A stretch of 64,000 bases of DNA, from positions 4,000,501 through 4,064,500 of the forward strand of contig NZ_CP073078.1 in the NCBI RefSeq assembly GCF_018135625.1, in the 5' to 3' direction. Source of the DNA: Phenylobacterium montanum (GTDB lineage: Bacteria > Pseudomonadota > Alphaproteobacteria > Caulobacterales > Caulobacteraceae). The position numbers and the translations under genes were made by a program. Within the stretch, counting starts at the first letter, position 1; every line of letters starts with the position of its first letter. The notes beneath the pieces were generated by a model, which saw nothing but the letters and a program-made list of their open reading frames with translations, was not told the DNA's origin and made no database searches. This document shows, one piece after another, positions 54,901 to 64,000 of the stretch.

Positions 54901-56923
54901 CGGCAAGGCGGTGGTGCGCCTGCCGGCCGCCGACTTCAACGGCGAGCTTCGAGTGATGGCGGTGGCCTGGACCGACCTGGCGGTGGGTTCTGCGGCCCAG
55001 GCGGTGACCGTGCGCCAGCCGGTGGTGGCCGATCTGAACCTGCCGCGGTTCCTCTCGCCGGGCGATAAGGCCTTCGCCACGCTGGAGCTGCACAACCTGG
55101 AGGGCCGCGTCGGCGGCTATCTGGCCAGGCTGTTCGCCGACGGCGGCGTCCTGGCGCCGTTCCAGAAGCTGTTCCAGCTGGCCCACAATCAGCGCATCGC
55201 CGTGCATGCCCCGATCAGCGCCCCCAGCGTCTCCGGGATCAGCAATGTCGGCTTCACCGTCAGCGGACCCGGCTTCACCACCACCAAGACCTACCCGATC
55301 GAGACCCGGCTGGGCTGGGGGCCGGTCACCCGGACCTTCACCGCCCTGCAGCAGCCTGGCGAGGCCTATACGCCCTCGCCCGAGATGATGCGGGGCCTGG
55401 CGGCCGGCAGCGTCACGATGCAGGTCGGCTATTCGCCGTTCCGCGGCTTCGACCCCGGGGCCATCGCCCTGGCCCTGGCCCGCTATCCATACGGCTGCAC
55501 CGAGCAGCTGACCTCGACCGCCTATCCGCTGCTCTATGCGGCCGAGCTGTCGAGTGATCCCCGGATGCGTCGCTCCACCGCCGCCCTGGACGACGCGGTG
55601 GGTCGCCTCCTGGATCGCCAGACCATGGACGGGGCCTTCGGCCTCTGGCGGGTCGGCGACGGCGAGGCCGACCCCTGGCTCGGCGCCTACGCCACCGACC
55701 TGGTGGTCGAGGCCAAGGCCCAGGGCGCGGCCATCCCCGACACCGCCTATGAGCGGGCGTTGGGCGCCATGCGCCAGATCTCCCGCCCCGAGGGCTTCGC
55801 CTCGGTCGGCTACCAGATGGCCTATCCGCCCTGGTGGCTGGCCACCGAAGACGCCTCGAAGCGGGCGAGCGAGCGGCTGCGCAGCCGCGCCTCGGCCTAC
55901 GCCCTCTACGTCCTGGCCAAGGCCGGGCGCGGGGACCTGGCGCGGCTGAGGTGGTGGCACGACGTGCAAATGAAGAACGAGGCCTCGCCCCTGGCCAAGG
56001 CTCAGGTCGGCGCCGGCCTCGCCCTAATGGGCGATCGGGCCCGCGCCCACGACGCCCTGCAGCAGGCGGCCAATAGTTTGGGCTACAGCGATCCCAACGA
56101 CTGGTACCAGAGCCCCCTGCGCGATCTCGCCGGCGTCATCGCCTATGCCTACGAGGCCGGCGAGATCGGCATAGCCCGCAGCCTGCAAGGCCGGCTGGAG
56201 AACGAGACCAAGGATCCCGACCGGCTGAACACCCAGGAGCAGTCCTGGCTGCTGCAGGCGGCCCACGCCATGCTCAAGGTTTCCGGGCAGCCCAGCATCC
56301 AGGCCCAGGGCGCCTACGTCATGGCCCCGGCCGCCGGCGCCCCGCGCTGGTCGGTCGGGCGGCTGGCCTCGGCCCGGTTCGTCAACGCCGGGCGCGGGGC
56401 GATCTGGCGGACGGTGACCGTCCGCGGCGTGCCGCTCGCCTCGCCGCCGGCCGAAGCCCATGGCGTCAGCGTCGAGGCCAGCTACTGGACGCTCTCGGGC
56501 GCCCATGCCGACCTGTCACGGCTGATGCAGGGCGATCGGGTGATCGTCGAGCTGTCGGGCCAGTCGCACCAGTCACGCACCACCGCCCTGGTGCTGGACG
56601 ATCCCCTGCCGGCCGGGTTCGAGATCGAGACCAAGCTCGGTCCCGCCGACGGCGAGGGGAACGGCTCCAAGGGCTCGACCAACGGGCCCTACCGCTTCCT
56701 GGGCAGGATCGACGCACCCAGCGCCCAGGAGGCCCGCGACGACCGCTACGTGGCGGCCATGACCCTGGGCGGCGACAAGGGCTTCACCGTCGCCTATGTA
56801 GCCCGCGCGGTGACTCCCGGCGCCTTCTATCTGCCAGGCGTCGAGGCCCGCGACATGTACCACGCCGAGGTCTACGGCCGCTCGGCCGGCGACCGGGTGG
56901 CGATCCAGGCGGCGTCGCCGTGA
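51914..56923 (+). CDS. Bacterial alpha-2-macroglobulin (YfhM/MagA-like protease trap)
   Basis: About 1669 residues. N-terminal hydrophobic segment (MIAAAVAIAALGFGGGALTM) without a lipobox Cys, so anchored or periplasmic rather than a lipoprotein. MG domains follow, with the MG2-like opening DRGIYRPGETVRLTALVRD, then a bait-like region and the thioester YGCTEQL (Cys1195, Gln1198) in the TED domain. Bacterial A2M traps invading proteases that cleave the bait. GGAGGAG precedes ATG 51914. As in many Proteobacteria the next gene is pbpC, here after about 205 bp. Confidence 0.95.
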   Translation: MDRRVMIAAAVAIAALGFGGGALTMHLADTHRLATGAAPGQAAPADQGLSWPFFGKPRAASAARAAPPKPDGFAVWKQRIDTSRPDAQGCIEMSRQLDPTRSYADFVLVSPDLGHPPGVKVNNDELCVGGLNLVDHRVTLLKGLPAKTGETLTANADVDFVFGDKPPYVGFAGTGVILPRDESDGVGIETLNVQKLAIEVWRVPDRNLVRREISAPDPTAEGEYAYDYGEDSPDSEGRVVWKGEVKVQGQAGQKVTTVFPLGAVLKEMKPGGYVIKARDASGGRDLKNEDGRPVDNNPPAQARRWIMFTDMGLSAYDGSEALDVVVRSLKTARILSGVRVALVAKNGEDLASATSDAQGRVRFARPLLKGDGASAAKMVMAYGSLGDLAVLDLDRSPVDLSSQGVGGRNAPDLTGREAKADIDAYLYADRGIYRPGETVRLTALVRDRLAHAVDGRKGYLVVKRPSGVEFKKIAFQRTPTGVLAQDIVLPATAPRGRWSAELMAEGIEEPVGALSFSVEDFVPQRLAVTLNANPGVALAGGETRKIPVSARFLYGAPGAGLQTQGEARLHADPNPFPQYKDYQWGDQQNAFDEKLVDLGTTVTDGSGAAVLNLSTAEAGDVRVPLAATVTASVFEPGGRPVRESASLKIRTLPLYFGVKVDQGEMGSGEAAPVSLDVIAVDAQGRRVGAQGVGWTLIAERWNYDWYQQNDRWQWRRTSRDAVVDKGLVSIGANGSLHLNRRLGWGDYRLEVDNGKGSKSLIRFSAGWGAPAKAEDAPDVARVSAGTKTWAQGDTVEVTIKPPYAGEAQVAVATDRLIDLKTLTIGEGGATVRLKTSAAWGGGAYVLVSVIQPRDPAKTPRPRRAMGLVYVPLDPKDQKLTLDLGVPAKLDSKAEVKVPVTVHGLKFGQRAHLTIAAVDEGILRLTKQDSPDPLKWYFGKRALTLNYRDDYGRLLDPNLGAPAAVNFGGDELGGEGLTKTPIKTVALWSGVVETGADGKAVVRLPAADFNGELRVMAVAWTDLAVGSAAQAVTVRQPVVADLNLPRFLSPGDKAFATLELHNLEGRVGGYLARLFADGGVLAPFQKLFQLAHNQRIAVHAPISAPSVSGISNVGFTVSGPGFTTTKTYPIETRLGWGPVTRTFTALQQPGEAYTPSPEMMRGLAAGSVTMQVGYSPFRGFDPGAIALALARYPYGCTEQLTSTAYPLLYAAELSSDPRMRRSTAALDDAVGRLLDRQTMDGAFGLWRVGDGEADPWLGAYATDLVVEAKAQGAAIPDTAYERALGAMRQISRPEGFASVGYQMAYPPWWLATEDASKRASERLRSRASAYALYVLAKAGRGDLARLRWWHDVQMKNEASPLAKAQVGAGLALMGDRARAHDALQQAANSLGYSDPNDWYQSPLRDLAGVIAYAYEAGEIGIARSLQGRLENETKDPDRLNTQEQSWLLQAAHAMLKVSGQPSIQAQGAYVMAPAAGAPRWSVGRLASARFVNAGRGAIWRTVTVRGVPLASPPAEAHGVSVEASYWTLSGAHADLSRLMQGDRVIVELSGQSHQSRTTALVLDDPLPAGFEIETKLGPADGEGNGSKGSTNGPYRFLGRIDAPSAQEARDDRYVAAMTLGGDKGFTVAYVARAVTPGAFYLPGVEARDMYHAEVYGRSAGDRVAIQAASP

Positions 56924-56941
56924 TCCGCGGCGCCCAAACCC

Positions 56942-57114
56942 TTCTCCCCTTGCGGGAGAAGGAGGGGCCCGCGGCGAAGCCGTGGGAGGATGAGGGGTCG
57001 CGCCGGCCTTTCGGGACGGGCGGCGCGGACGGACATGGGTGGATGGGGCTGTGCGACCCCTCATCCTCCCACCCGCTGCGCGGGCGGGCCCCTCCTTTCC
57101 CCGCAAGGGGGGAA
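56942..57114. repeat. Long imperfect inverted repeat between A2M and pbpC
   Basis: The left arm (about 56942-57001, starting TTCTCCCCTTGCGGGAGAAG and ending GGAGGATGAGGGGTCGC) pairs with the right arm (about 57053-57114, starting GCGACCCCTCATCCTCC and ending CCCCGCAAGGGGGGAA) across most of about 60 bases, with mismatches in the middle. The loop of about 50 bases is GC-rich. It can fold into a very stable hairpin in the spacer between two functionally linked genes. No T-tract follows. It belongs to the same style as the element at 3301-3404. Confidence 0.7.
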
Positions 57115-57128
57115 GGGAAGTGGGCGTC

Positions 57129-59165
57129 ATGATCCGCCGCCTCGTCATCGGCCTCATTGCGCTGCTCAGCCTGGAGACCACCCTCCTCGCCCTCGACCTG
57201 GCCTTTCCGCCCGACCTGTCGCGAGCGGAGCGGTCCTCAGCCGTCGTTCTCGACCATGATGGGGGCTGGCTCCGCGCCTTGCCGGTGGAGCGCGGGCGTT
57301 GGCGCATCCGGGCGGACCTGGACCGCACCGACCCGCGGTTCCTGAAGCGGGTGGTGGCGGTGGAGGACGCCCGCTTCTACGCCCATCCAGGCGTGGACCC
57401 GGTGTCGCTGGTGCGGGCAGTGGGCGCGGCGGCGGTGACCGGCCATGTCCGCTCCGGCGCCTCGACCCTGACCATGCAGACGGCGCGGCTTTTGACCCCC
57501 CACCGGCGCAGCGTGGTCGGGAAACTTATGGAGATGGCGCGTGCGGTCCAGCTCGAGGCGCGGTTCTCCAAGCGCCAGATCCTGGCCCTCTACCTGACCC
57601 TGGCGCCCTATGGCGGCAATCTGGAGGGTGTGCGGGCCGCGTCCCTGGCCTATTTCGGCCATGGCCCGGAGAGCCTGACCGATGGTGAGCAGGCCCTGCT
57701 GATCGCCTTGCCCCAGGCGCCCGAGGCTCGCCGGCCCGACCGCCGCCCCGAGGGCGCCCGCGCCGCCCGCCGGCGGGTGCTGGCCCTGCTGGCCCACCAT
57801 GACGTCCTGACCCAGGCCGAGGCGGAAGAAGCGGCCGGCGAGCCAGTCCCGGGCCGCACGCCGTTCCCGGCCCTGGCCTGGCAGGTCTCGGGCGAGTTGG
57901 CCCGCGCCGCGCCGAGAGGCCAGGCCAGCGTGGTCTCGACCCTCGACGCCAGTCTGCAAACCCGGCTCGAAGCCCTGGCGGCCAGGACCGCCGCCGCGCA
58001 AGGCCCGGACGCCACCGCCGCCCTGATCGTGGTCGAGATCAGGACCCGCGCCGTGCGCGCCGCCGTGGCCTCGGCCGGGCGCGACCGGCCCGGGGGCTGG
58101 ATCGACATGACCCGGGCCCTGCGCTCGCCGGGCTCGGCGCTGAAACCGTTCATCTACGCCTTCGCCTTCGACGATGGCCTGGCCGCCCCCGACACCTTGA
58201 TCCAGGACCAGCCCAAGCGCTTCGCCGACTACCAGCCGGAGAATTTCGACCGCACGTTCCACGGCCCGGTCACGGCCCGCGAGGCGCTGAACTATTCGCT
58301 GAACATCCCCGCGGTCGAGACCCTGGACCGGATCGGGCCGGAGGCGTTCCAGAGCCGGCTGGAGGCGACGGGAGTCAAGCTGGTGCGCCCCGAGGCCGGC
58401 TTCGCCGATCCCGGCCTGTCCCTGGCCCTGGGCGGCGAGGGCATCTCCCTGCGCGACATGGCCACGCTCTACGCCGCCCTGGGCGACGACGGCCTGGCCA
58501 AGCCCCTGGCCTTCACCGAGGCCGAAGCAACCCAGCGGCCAAAGCAGGCGGGCATGCGCCTGGTGCGGGCCGAAACCGCGCGCCAGATCCTCGACATCCT
58601 GCGCGAGACCCCGACGCCCAAGGGCCGGGCGCCCTCGGCCCTGACCCAGGGCGCGGCGCACATGGCCTACAAGACCGGCACCTCCTACGGCTTCCGCGAT
58701 GCGGTGGCGGCGGGCGTCGTCGGCGGCTACGCTCTGGTGGCCTGGACCGGCCGGGCGGACGGCGGGGCGCGGGGCGGGCTTACCGGGCGCGACGCCGCCC
58801 TGCCGCTCTTGTTCGACGCCGCCGACGTGCTGTCAGCGCCCGACGGCGCGGCCCACCCGATCGCCCCGAAACAGGCGCCCTTGGCCCTGCAGAAGCTGCA
58901 GCAGGCCAGCGACGGGCCGCGGCTGATCTTTCCGCCGGACGGAGCGGTAGTGCAGGCCGACGGCCTGGGGCCGAAATCCCGCGGCCTGGTGCTGGCTGCG
59001 GCGGGACAGCGCCTGACTTGGTACGTGGACGGCGCCGAGCAGCCGGCGGATCAGGCCAGCGGGCAGGTGGTCTGGCGGCCCGCTGCGGCCGGCTTCTACC
59101 ACTTGCAGGTGGTCGACGACCAGGGTCGTGCGGTCACTGCACGGGTGCGGGTGAAAGGGGAGTGA
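57129..59165 (+). CDS. pbpC: Penicillin-binding protein 1C
   Basis: About 678 residues, class A bifunctional enzyme in the inner membrane. An N-terminal helix is followed by the glycosyltransferase domain (VEDARFYAHPGVDP, GASTLTMQTARLL) and a transpeptidase domain with SALK (SPGSALKPFIYA), SxN (NYSLNIP) and KTGTSYG, then a short C-terminal beta domain. PbpC is normally paired with the A2M, thought to help repair the wall when proteases breach the envelope. ATG 57129 fits the family start. Confidence 0.95.
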   Translation: MIRRLVIGLIALLSLETTLLALDLAFPPDLSRAERSSAVVLDHDGGWLRALPVERGRWRIRADLDRTDPRFLKRVVAVEDARFYAHPGVDPVSLVRAVGAAAVTGHVRSGASTLTMQTARLLTPHRRSVVGKLMEMARAVQLEARFSKRQILALYLTLAPYGGNLEGVRAASLAYFGHGPESLTDGEQALLIALPQAPEARRPDRRPEGARAARRRVLALLAHHDVLTQAEAEEAAGEPVPGRTPFPALAWQVSGELARAAPRGQASVVSTLDASLQTRLEALAARTAAAQGPDATAALIVVEIRTRAVRAAVASAGRDRPGGWIDMTRALRSPGSALKPFIYAFAFDDGLAAPDTLIQDQPKRFADYQPENFDRTFHGPVTAREALNYSLNIPAVETLDRIGPEAFQSRLEATGVKLVRPEAGFADPGLSLALGGEGISLRDMATLYAALGDDGLAKPLAFTEAEATQRPKQAGMRLVRAETARQILDILRETPTPKGRAPSALTQGAAHMAYKTGTSYGFRDAVAAGVVGGYALVAWTGRADGGARGGLTGRDAALPLLFDAADVLSAPDGAAHPIAPKQAPLALQKLQQASDGPRLIFPPDGAVVQADGLGPKSRGLVLAAAGQRLTWYVDGAEQPADQASGQVVWRPAAAGFYHLQVVDDQGRAVTARVRVKGE

Positions 59166-59168
59166 CCC

Positions 59169-59789
59169 CTACCCCTCGACCAGCGCCTCCAGGTCCTGCA
59201 GCCCGCTGACGGTGACGCCGAGGTCGGTGACCAGGCCGTTGGACAGAGAATAGACCCAGGCATGCACGGAAAGGGCCTGCCCGCGCGCCCAGGCGTCCTG
59301 CACGAACACGTCCGAGGCGACGTTGCGCACCTGGCGGATCACGTTCAGCTCACACAGGCGATCCAGCCGCTCGCGGCCCTCGGGCAGAGCCTCCAGTTCG
59401 TGCCGGTGCTCGGAATAGGTCTCGCGGATCGGATGCAGCCAATGGTCCACCAGGCCGCGCCGCTTGCCGTCCACCGCCGCGGCTATGCCGCCGCAGCCGT
59501 AGTGGCCGACGACCATGATGTGCTTGATCTTCAGGACCTCGACCGCGAACTGAAGCACCGATAGGTAGTTGGCGTCCTGTGGCGGGGCCAGGTTGGCCAC
59601 ATTGCGGTGCACGAACAGCTCGCCGGGATCGAGATCGACGATTTCGTTGGCCGGCACACGGCTGTCAGAGCAGCCGATCCACAGATAGTCGGGGGTCTGC
59701 TGCCGCTCCAGGCGGCGGAAGAAGTCGGGATCGACCGCGGTCTTTTTGGCAGACCAGGCGCGGTTGTTCTTGATCAGGTCGTCAAGCAT
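59169..59789 (-). CDS. Beta-class carbonic anhydrase
   Basis: About 206 residues. Zinc ligands C40, H96 and C99 (IGCSDSR, VVGHYGCGG) with the D42-R44 dyad mark a type I beta-carbonic anhydrase interconverting CO2 and bicarbonate. The ATG at 59789 has GGAG at 6 bases; the frame stays open upstream into an inverted repeat. It converges with pbpC (stops 3 bp apart). Confidence 0.95.
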   Translation of the reverse strand: MLDDLIKNNRAWSAKKTAVDPDFFRRLERQQTPDYLWIGCSDSRVPANEIVDLDPGELFVHRNVANLAPPQDANYLSVLQFAVEVLKIKHIMVVGHYGCGGIAAAVDGKRRGLVDHWLHPIRETYSEHRHELEALPEGRERLDRLCELNVIRQVRNVASDVFVQDAWARGQALSVHAWVYSLSNGLVTDLGVTVSGLQDLEALVEG

Positions 59790-59815
59790 GAGGACTCCGG
59801 GCTTACATTCAGCGT

Positions 59816-59896
59816 TCATCCCCGCGAAGGCGGGGATCCAGATCCATTCACCTGCCCGTGCAGGCTGCACCTGGGTCCCCGCCTTCGCGGGAATGA
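59816..59896. repeat. Inverted repeat with two CCCGCGAAGGCGGG-type hairpins
   Basis: Left arm 59816-59841 begins TCATCCCCGCGAAGGCGGGG; right arm 59871-59896 reads CTGGGTCCCCGCCTTCGC then GGGAATGA. The two 26-base arms pair almost completely around a loop of 29 bases, and each arm also folds on itself. It sits 5' of the carbonic anhydrase gene. Elements with the core CCCGCGAAGGCGGGGA are dispersed in many proteobacterial genomes. Function unknown. Confidence 0.75.
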
Positions 59897-59967
59897 GAAG
59901 GGTGTGAGTTGCAGGCCTTAGTGTTCATAACCCAAGGCCTGTCAACCCGCTTGACCTTAGGTAAGTT

Positions 59968-60672
59968 TCACGGCTGCCCAGCGCCCAGGATGCGGCCGCC
60001 GTGCACGCCCTGGACGATCACCACCGTGCTCAGCCCGTCGGCGGTGGGATCAGGAAGTTGGAACGCCTTGGGCCGGCCGTTCCAGGCGCCGAGTCGCACC
60101 AATTCGCGCACTACATTGTGCTCGACCACGGTCTGGCCGCGGTTGTCGCCGCTCTTGACCATCACCGGCTGGTCCTTGGGGTCGTAGCGCACCAGCCAGA
60201 CCTCAGCCCCGCCCTTGATCCGCCGCGCGGTGCCGATCTGGACCTTGCCCTTGGCGAAAACGATCTGAGGCGGTTTGGCGTGGGTGCGGGCGGCCTGCTT
60301 GACCAGGGGCATGACCTTGTCGACCGAGACCGCCGCGGTCTCGGCTTCGCCATCCACAACCAGTTGCGGAGTGTAGACCTCGCGAAGGGCCAGCTTCTTC
60401 ATGTAGTCGCGCTGGCGGTCGGAGAATTCCGGCTTGGCGAAGGTGTCGGCCCAGCCGAGATAGTCCCAGTAGTCGACGGCGAAGGTCAGGGGCAGCACCC
60501 CCGGCTTCTGCGCCAGGCCAGCCACAACATCGCCGGATTTGACGCAGGACTGGCAGCCCTGGGCGGTGAACAACTCAACCACGACCGGCGGTCGCGCCGA
60601 GGCCGGCGCGGCCAGGGCCGCCGAGATCAGAGCCAGAATCGCAACCGTCGCCGTTCGCATTGCGCCGGACAT
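59968..60672 (-). CDS. Exported DUF1223 thioredoxin-fold protein
   Basis: About 234 residues. Signal peptide (TATVAILALISAALAAPASA) then VVELFTAQGCQSCVKSGDVV with a CxxC pair, and FAVDYWDYLGWADTFAKPEF and YTPQLVVDGEAE, characteristic of DUF1223. The CQSC motif suggests a periplasmic redox role, but activity is unproven. Two starts are possible: ATG 60672 or ATG 60660 (MRTATV), neither with a strong SD. It is downstream of the acnA terminator and has its own unit. Confidence 0.87.
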   Translation of the reverse strand: MSGAMRTATVAILALISAALAAPASARPPVVVELFTAQGCQSCVKSGDVVAGLAQKPGVLPLTFAVDYWDYLGWADTFAKPEFSDRQRDYMKKLALREVYTPQLVVDGEAETAAVSVDKVMPLVKQAARTHAKPPQIVFAKGKVQIGTARRIKGGAEVWLVRYDPKDQPVMVKSGDNRGQTVVEHNVVRELVRLGAWNGRPKAFQLPDPTADGLSTVVIVQGVHGGRILGAGQP

Positions 60673-60709
60673 AGCCGAGTTTTCGCCCGATGCGCCTCAC
60701 GAGGCCGTG

Positions 60710-60739
60710 AAAAAGCCCTTCCCCGGACGGGGAAGGGCT
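60710..60739 (-). terminator. Intrinsic terminator of acnA
   Basis: On the minus strand AGCCCTTCCCC and GGGGAAGGGCT form a perfect 11-bp stem with a four-base loop, followed by five T residues (complement of 60710-60714). It lies 21 bp beyond the acnA stop and is the clearest terminator in the window. Confidence 0.9.
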
Positions 60740-60760
60740 CTCGAAGACATAGGACGTGGC

Positions 60761-63451
<2,691 letters not shown>

Positions 63452-63615
63452 GGAAGGGGACCTTTCTCTCTGTTCAGGGCCGTCCGAAAACCGGTCACGG
63501 GGTCGCGCGCCAGACGAGGCGGACACACAGCGTCCGTCCCTGCGCGGCGTTGTGCCCGCACGGCCGTGGGCTTCATAGCGTCCAGCTACCGCGCCGTCCA
63601 TGCGGGGCGGCCGAA

Positions 63616-63650
63616 ATCCCTTCCCCCCTTCTCCCGCAGGGGGACAAGGG
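63616..63650. repeat. Short GC-rich palindromic element before ccmA
   Basis: TTCCCCCCTTCTCCCGCAGG then GGGACAAGGG contains a C-rich run and its rough complement around a CCCGCAGGG core, similar to half of the elements at 3301-3404 and 56942-57114. It lies immediately before the ccmA GTG, so it is in its leader. Confidence 0.4.
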
Positions 63651-63651
63651 T

Positions 63652-64000
63652 GTGATCACCGCCGTCTCCGTCACCGACCTCGCCCTGACCCGCGGCGACC
63701 GGCTGTTGTTCGAGGGGTTCGGCCTCAATCTCGCCGCGGGCGAAGCCGTGGCGCTGACCGGGCGTAACGGGGCCGGCAAGACCAGCCTGTTGCGCGCCAT
63801 CGCCGGGCTGATCCGCCCCCAGGCCGGGTCGATCGCGTTCTCTTGTCCGCACGGCGCTCTCGACTCCGAAGAGGCGCGCAGCCGCGATCTGCACTATCTC
63901 GGCCACCAGGACGGCCTGAAGACCGGGCGCACGGCCTGGGACGAGCTCGTATTCCAGGCGCGCTGGACCGGCGGAAGCCTGGCCTCCGCCGAGGCCGCCT
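63652..64000 (+). CDS. ccmA: Haem exporter ATP-binding protein CcmA (3' end outside window)
   Basis: The first 116 codons of an ABC ATPase. GTG 63652 with GGGGGACAAGG upstream. Walker A is [18 protein letters not shown], preceded by [12 protein letters not shown], and [20 protein letters not shown] is the typical CcmA insert before the signature motif, which lies beyond the window edge. CcmA works with CcmB and CcmC in cytochrome c maturation. In Caulobacteraceae it is commonly divergent from acnA, as here. Confidence 0.92.
   Translation, partial: MITAVSVTDLALTRGDRLLFEGFGLNLAAGEAVALTGRNGAGKTSLLRAIAGLIRPQAGSIAFSCPHGALDSEEARSRDLHYLGHQDGLKTGRTAWDELVFQARWTGGSLASAEAA

Overview
The window is a chromosomal segment of a high-GC alphaproteobacterium, almost certainly a member of Caulobacteraceae (Caulobacter/Phenylobacterium type). 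The main reasons are a DivL orthologue that carries tyrosine instead of histidine in its H-box, the hemC-hemD-mitofilin-hemY block, an acnA gene divergent from ccmA, a dense layout with many 4-bp ATGA overlaps, and GC-rich intergenic inverted repeats. No plasmid, phage, integron, CRISPR array or intact insertion sequence was seen. Most of the window is core chromosome with a few accessory loci.

Layout. 1-5.9 kb: the 3' part of polA, a convergent EamA exporter, an SDR, a quinone oxidoreductase-like MDR enzyme, and an ECF sigma/ChrR-like cupin pair. 5.9-8.3 kb: rlmN and a GT87-type membrane mannosyltransferase-like gene. 8.4-11.9 kb: a six-gene minus-strand arsenic operon, arsR-arsI-aqpS-arsC followed by a small membrane protein and a TauD-like dioxygenase, with no arsenite pump. 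12.0-16.2 kb: tRNA-Thr(CGU), then hemC-hemD-mic60-like-hemY with every junction overlapping by 4 bp. 16.3-21.1 kb: tsaD-gpsA-YciI-Rieske, then a Na+/H+ antiporter overlapping an endonuclease III-like glycosylase. 21.1-26.5 kb: a RibD-C/DHFR-like reductase, a His-rich small membrane protein, a creatininase-family hydrolase, acetyl-CoA synthetase, a secreted SRPBCC protein, a REP-like palindrome and a truncated haemoglobin. 26.7-34.0 kb: a co-directional run of exported hydrolase, exported metzincin-like protease, exported M20 peptidase and kynureninase, which looks like a peptide/aromatic amino acid scavenging unit. 34.1-36.0 kb: a chemoreceptor without a sensor domain and a TetR regulator. 36.0-41.2 kb: a surface sugar operon (HddA-like GHMP kinase, GDP-sugar 4,6-dehydratase, GDP-fucose-synthase-like reductase, AGE isomerase, initiating sugar-phosphate transferase), preceded by an intergenic region rich in inverted repeats. 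41.8-46.3 kb: a PPP-family phosphatase with no normal start codon, a membrane EEP-domain protein and two paralogous GT2 glycosyltransferases. 46.4-51.7 kb: divL, a lineage hypothetical gene, a zincin, an enoyl-CoA hydratase, a DUF3833 protein and a DUF486 membrane protein. 51.9-59.2 kb: the bacterial alpha-2-macroglobulin/PbpC pair. 59.2-64.0 kb: beta-carbonic anhydrase, a DUF1223 protein, aconitase with a clear intrinsic terminator, and the 5' part of ccmA.

How the genes work together. The ars operon appears to combine arsenate reduction (ArsC), C-As bond cleavage (ArsI) and passive arsenite release through an aquaglyceroporin. The hem block links tetrapyrrole synthesis to a membrane-shaping mitofilin homologue. 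The A2M/PbpC pair couples protease trapping to peptidoglycan repair. The points most worth a second look are the extended pump-less ars operon, the ChrR-like protein that has lost its zinc-binding anti-sigma ligands, the putative AUA start of the phosphatase gene, the palindrome-rich leader of the sugar operon, and a family of intergenic GC-rich inverted repeats. All functional statements are read from the sequence and family knowledge; no searches were run.
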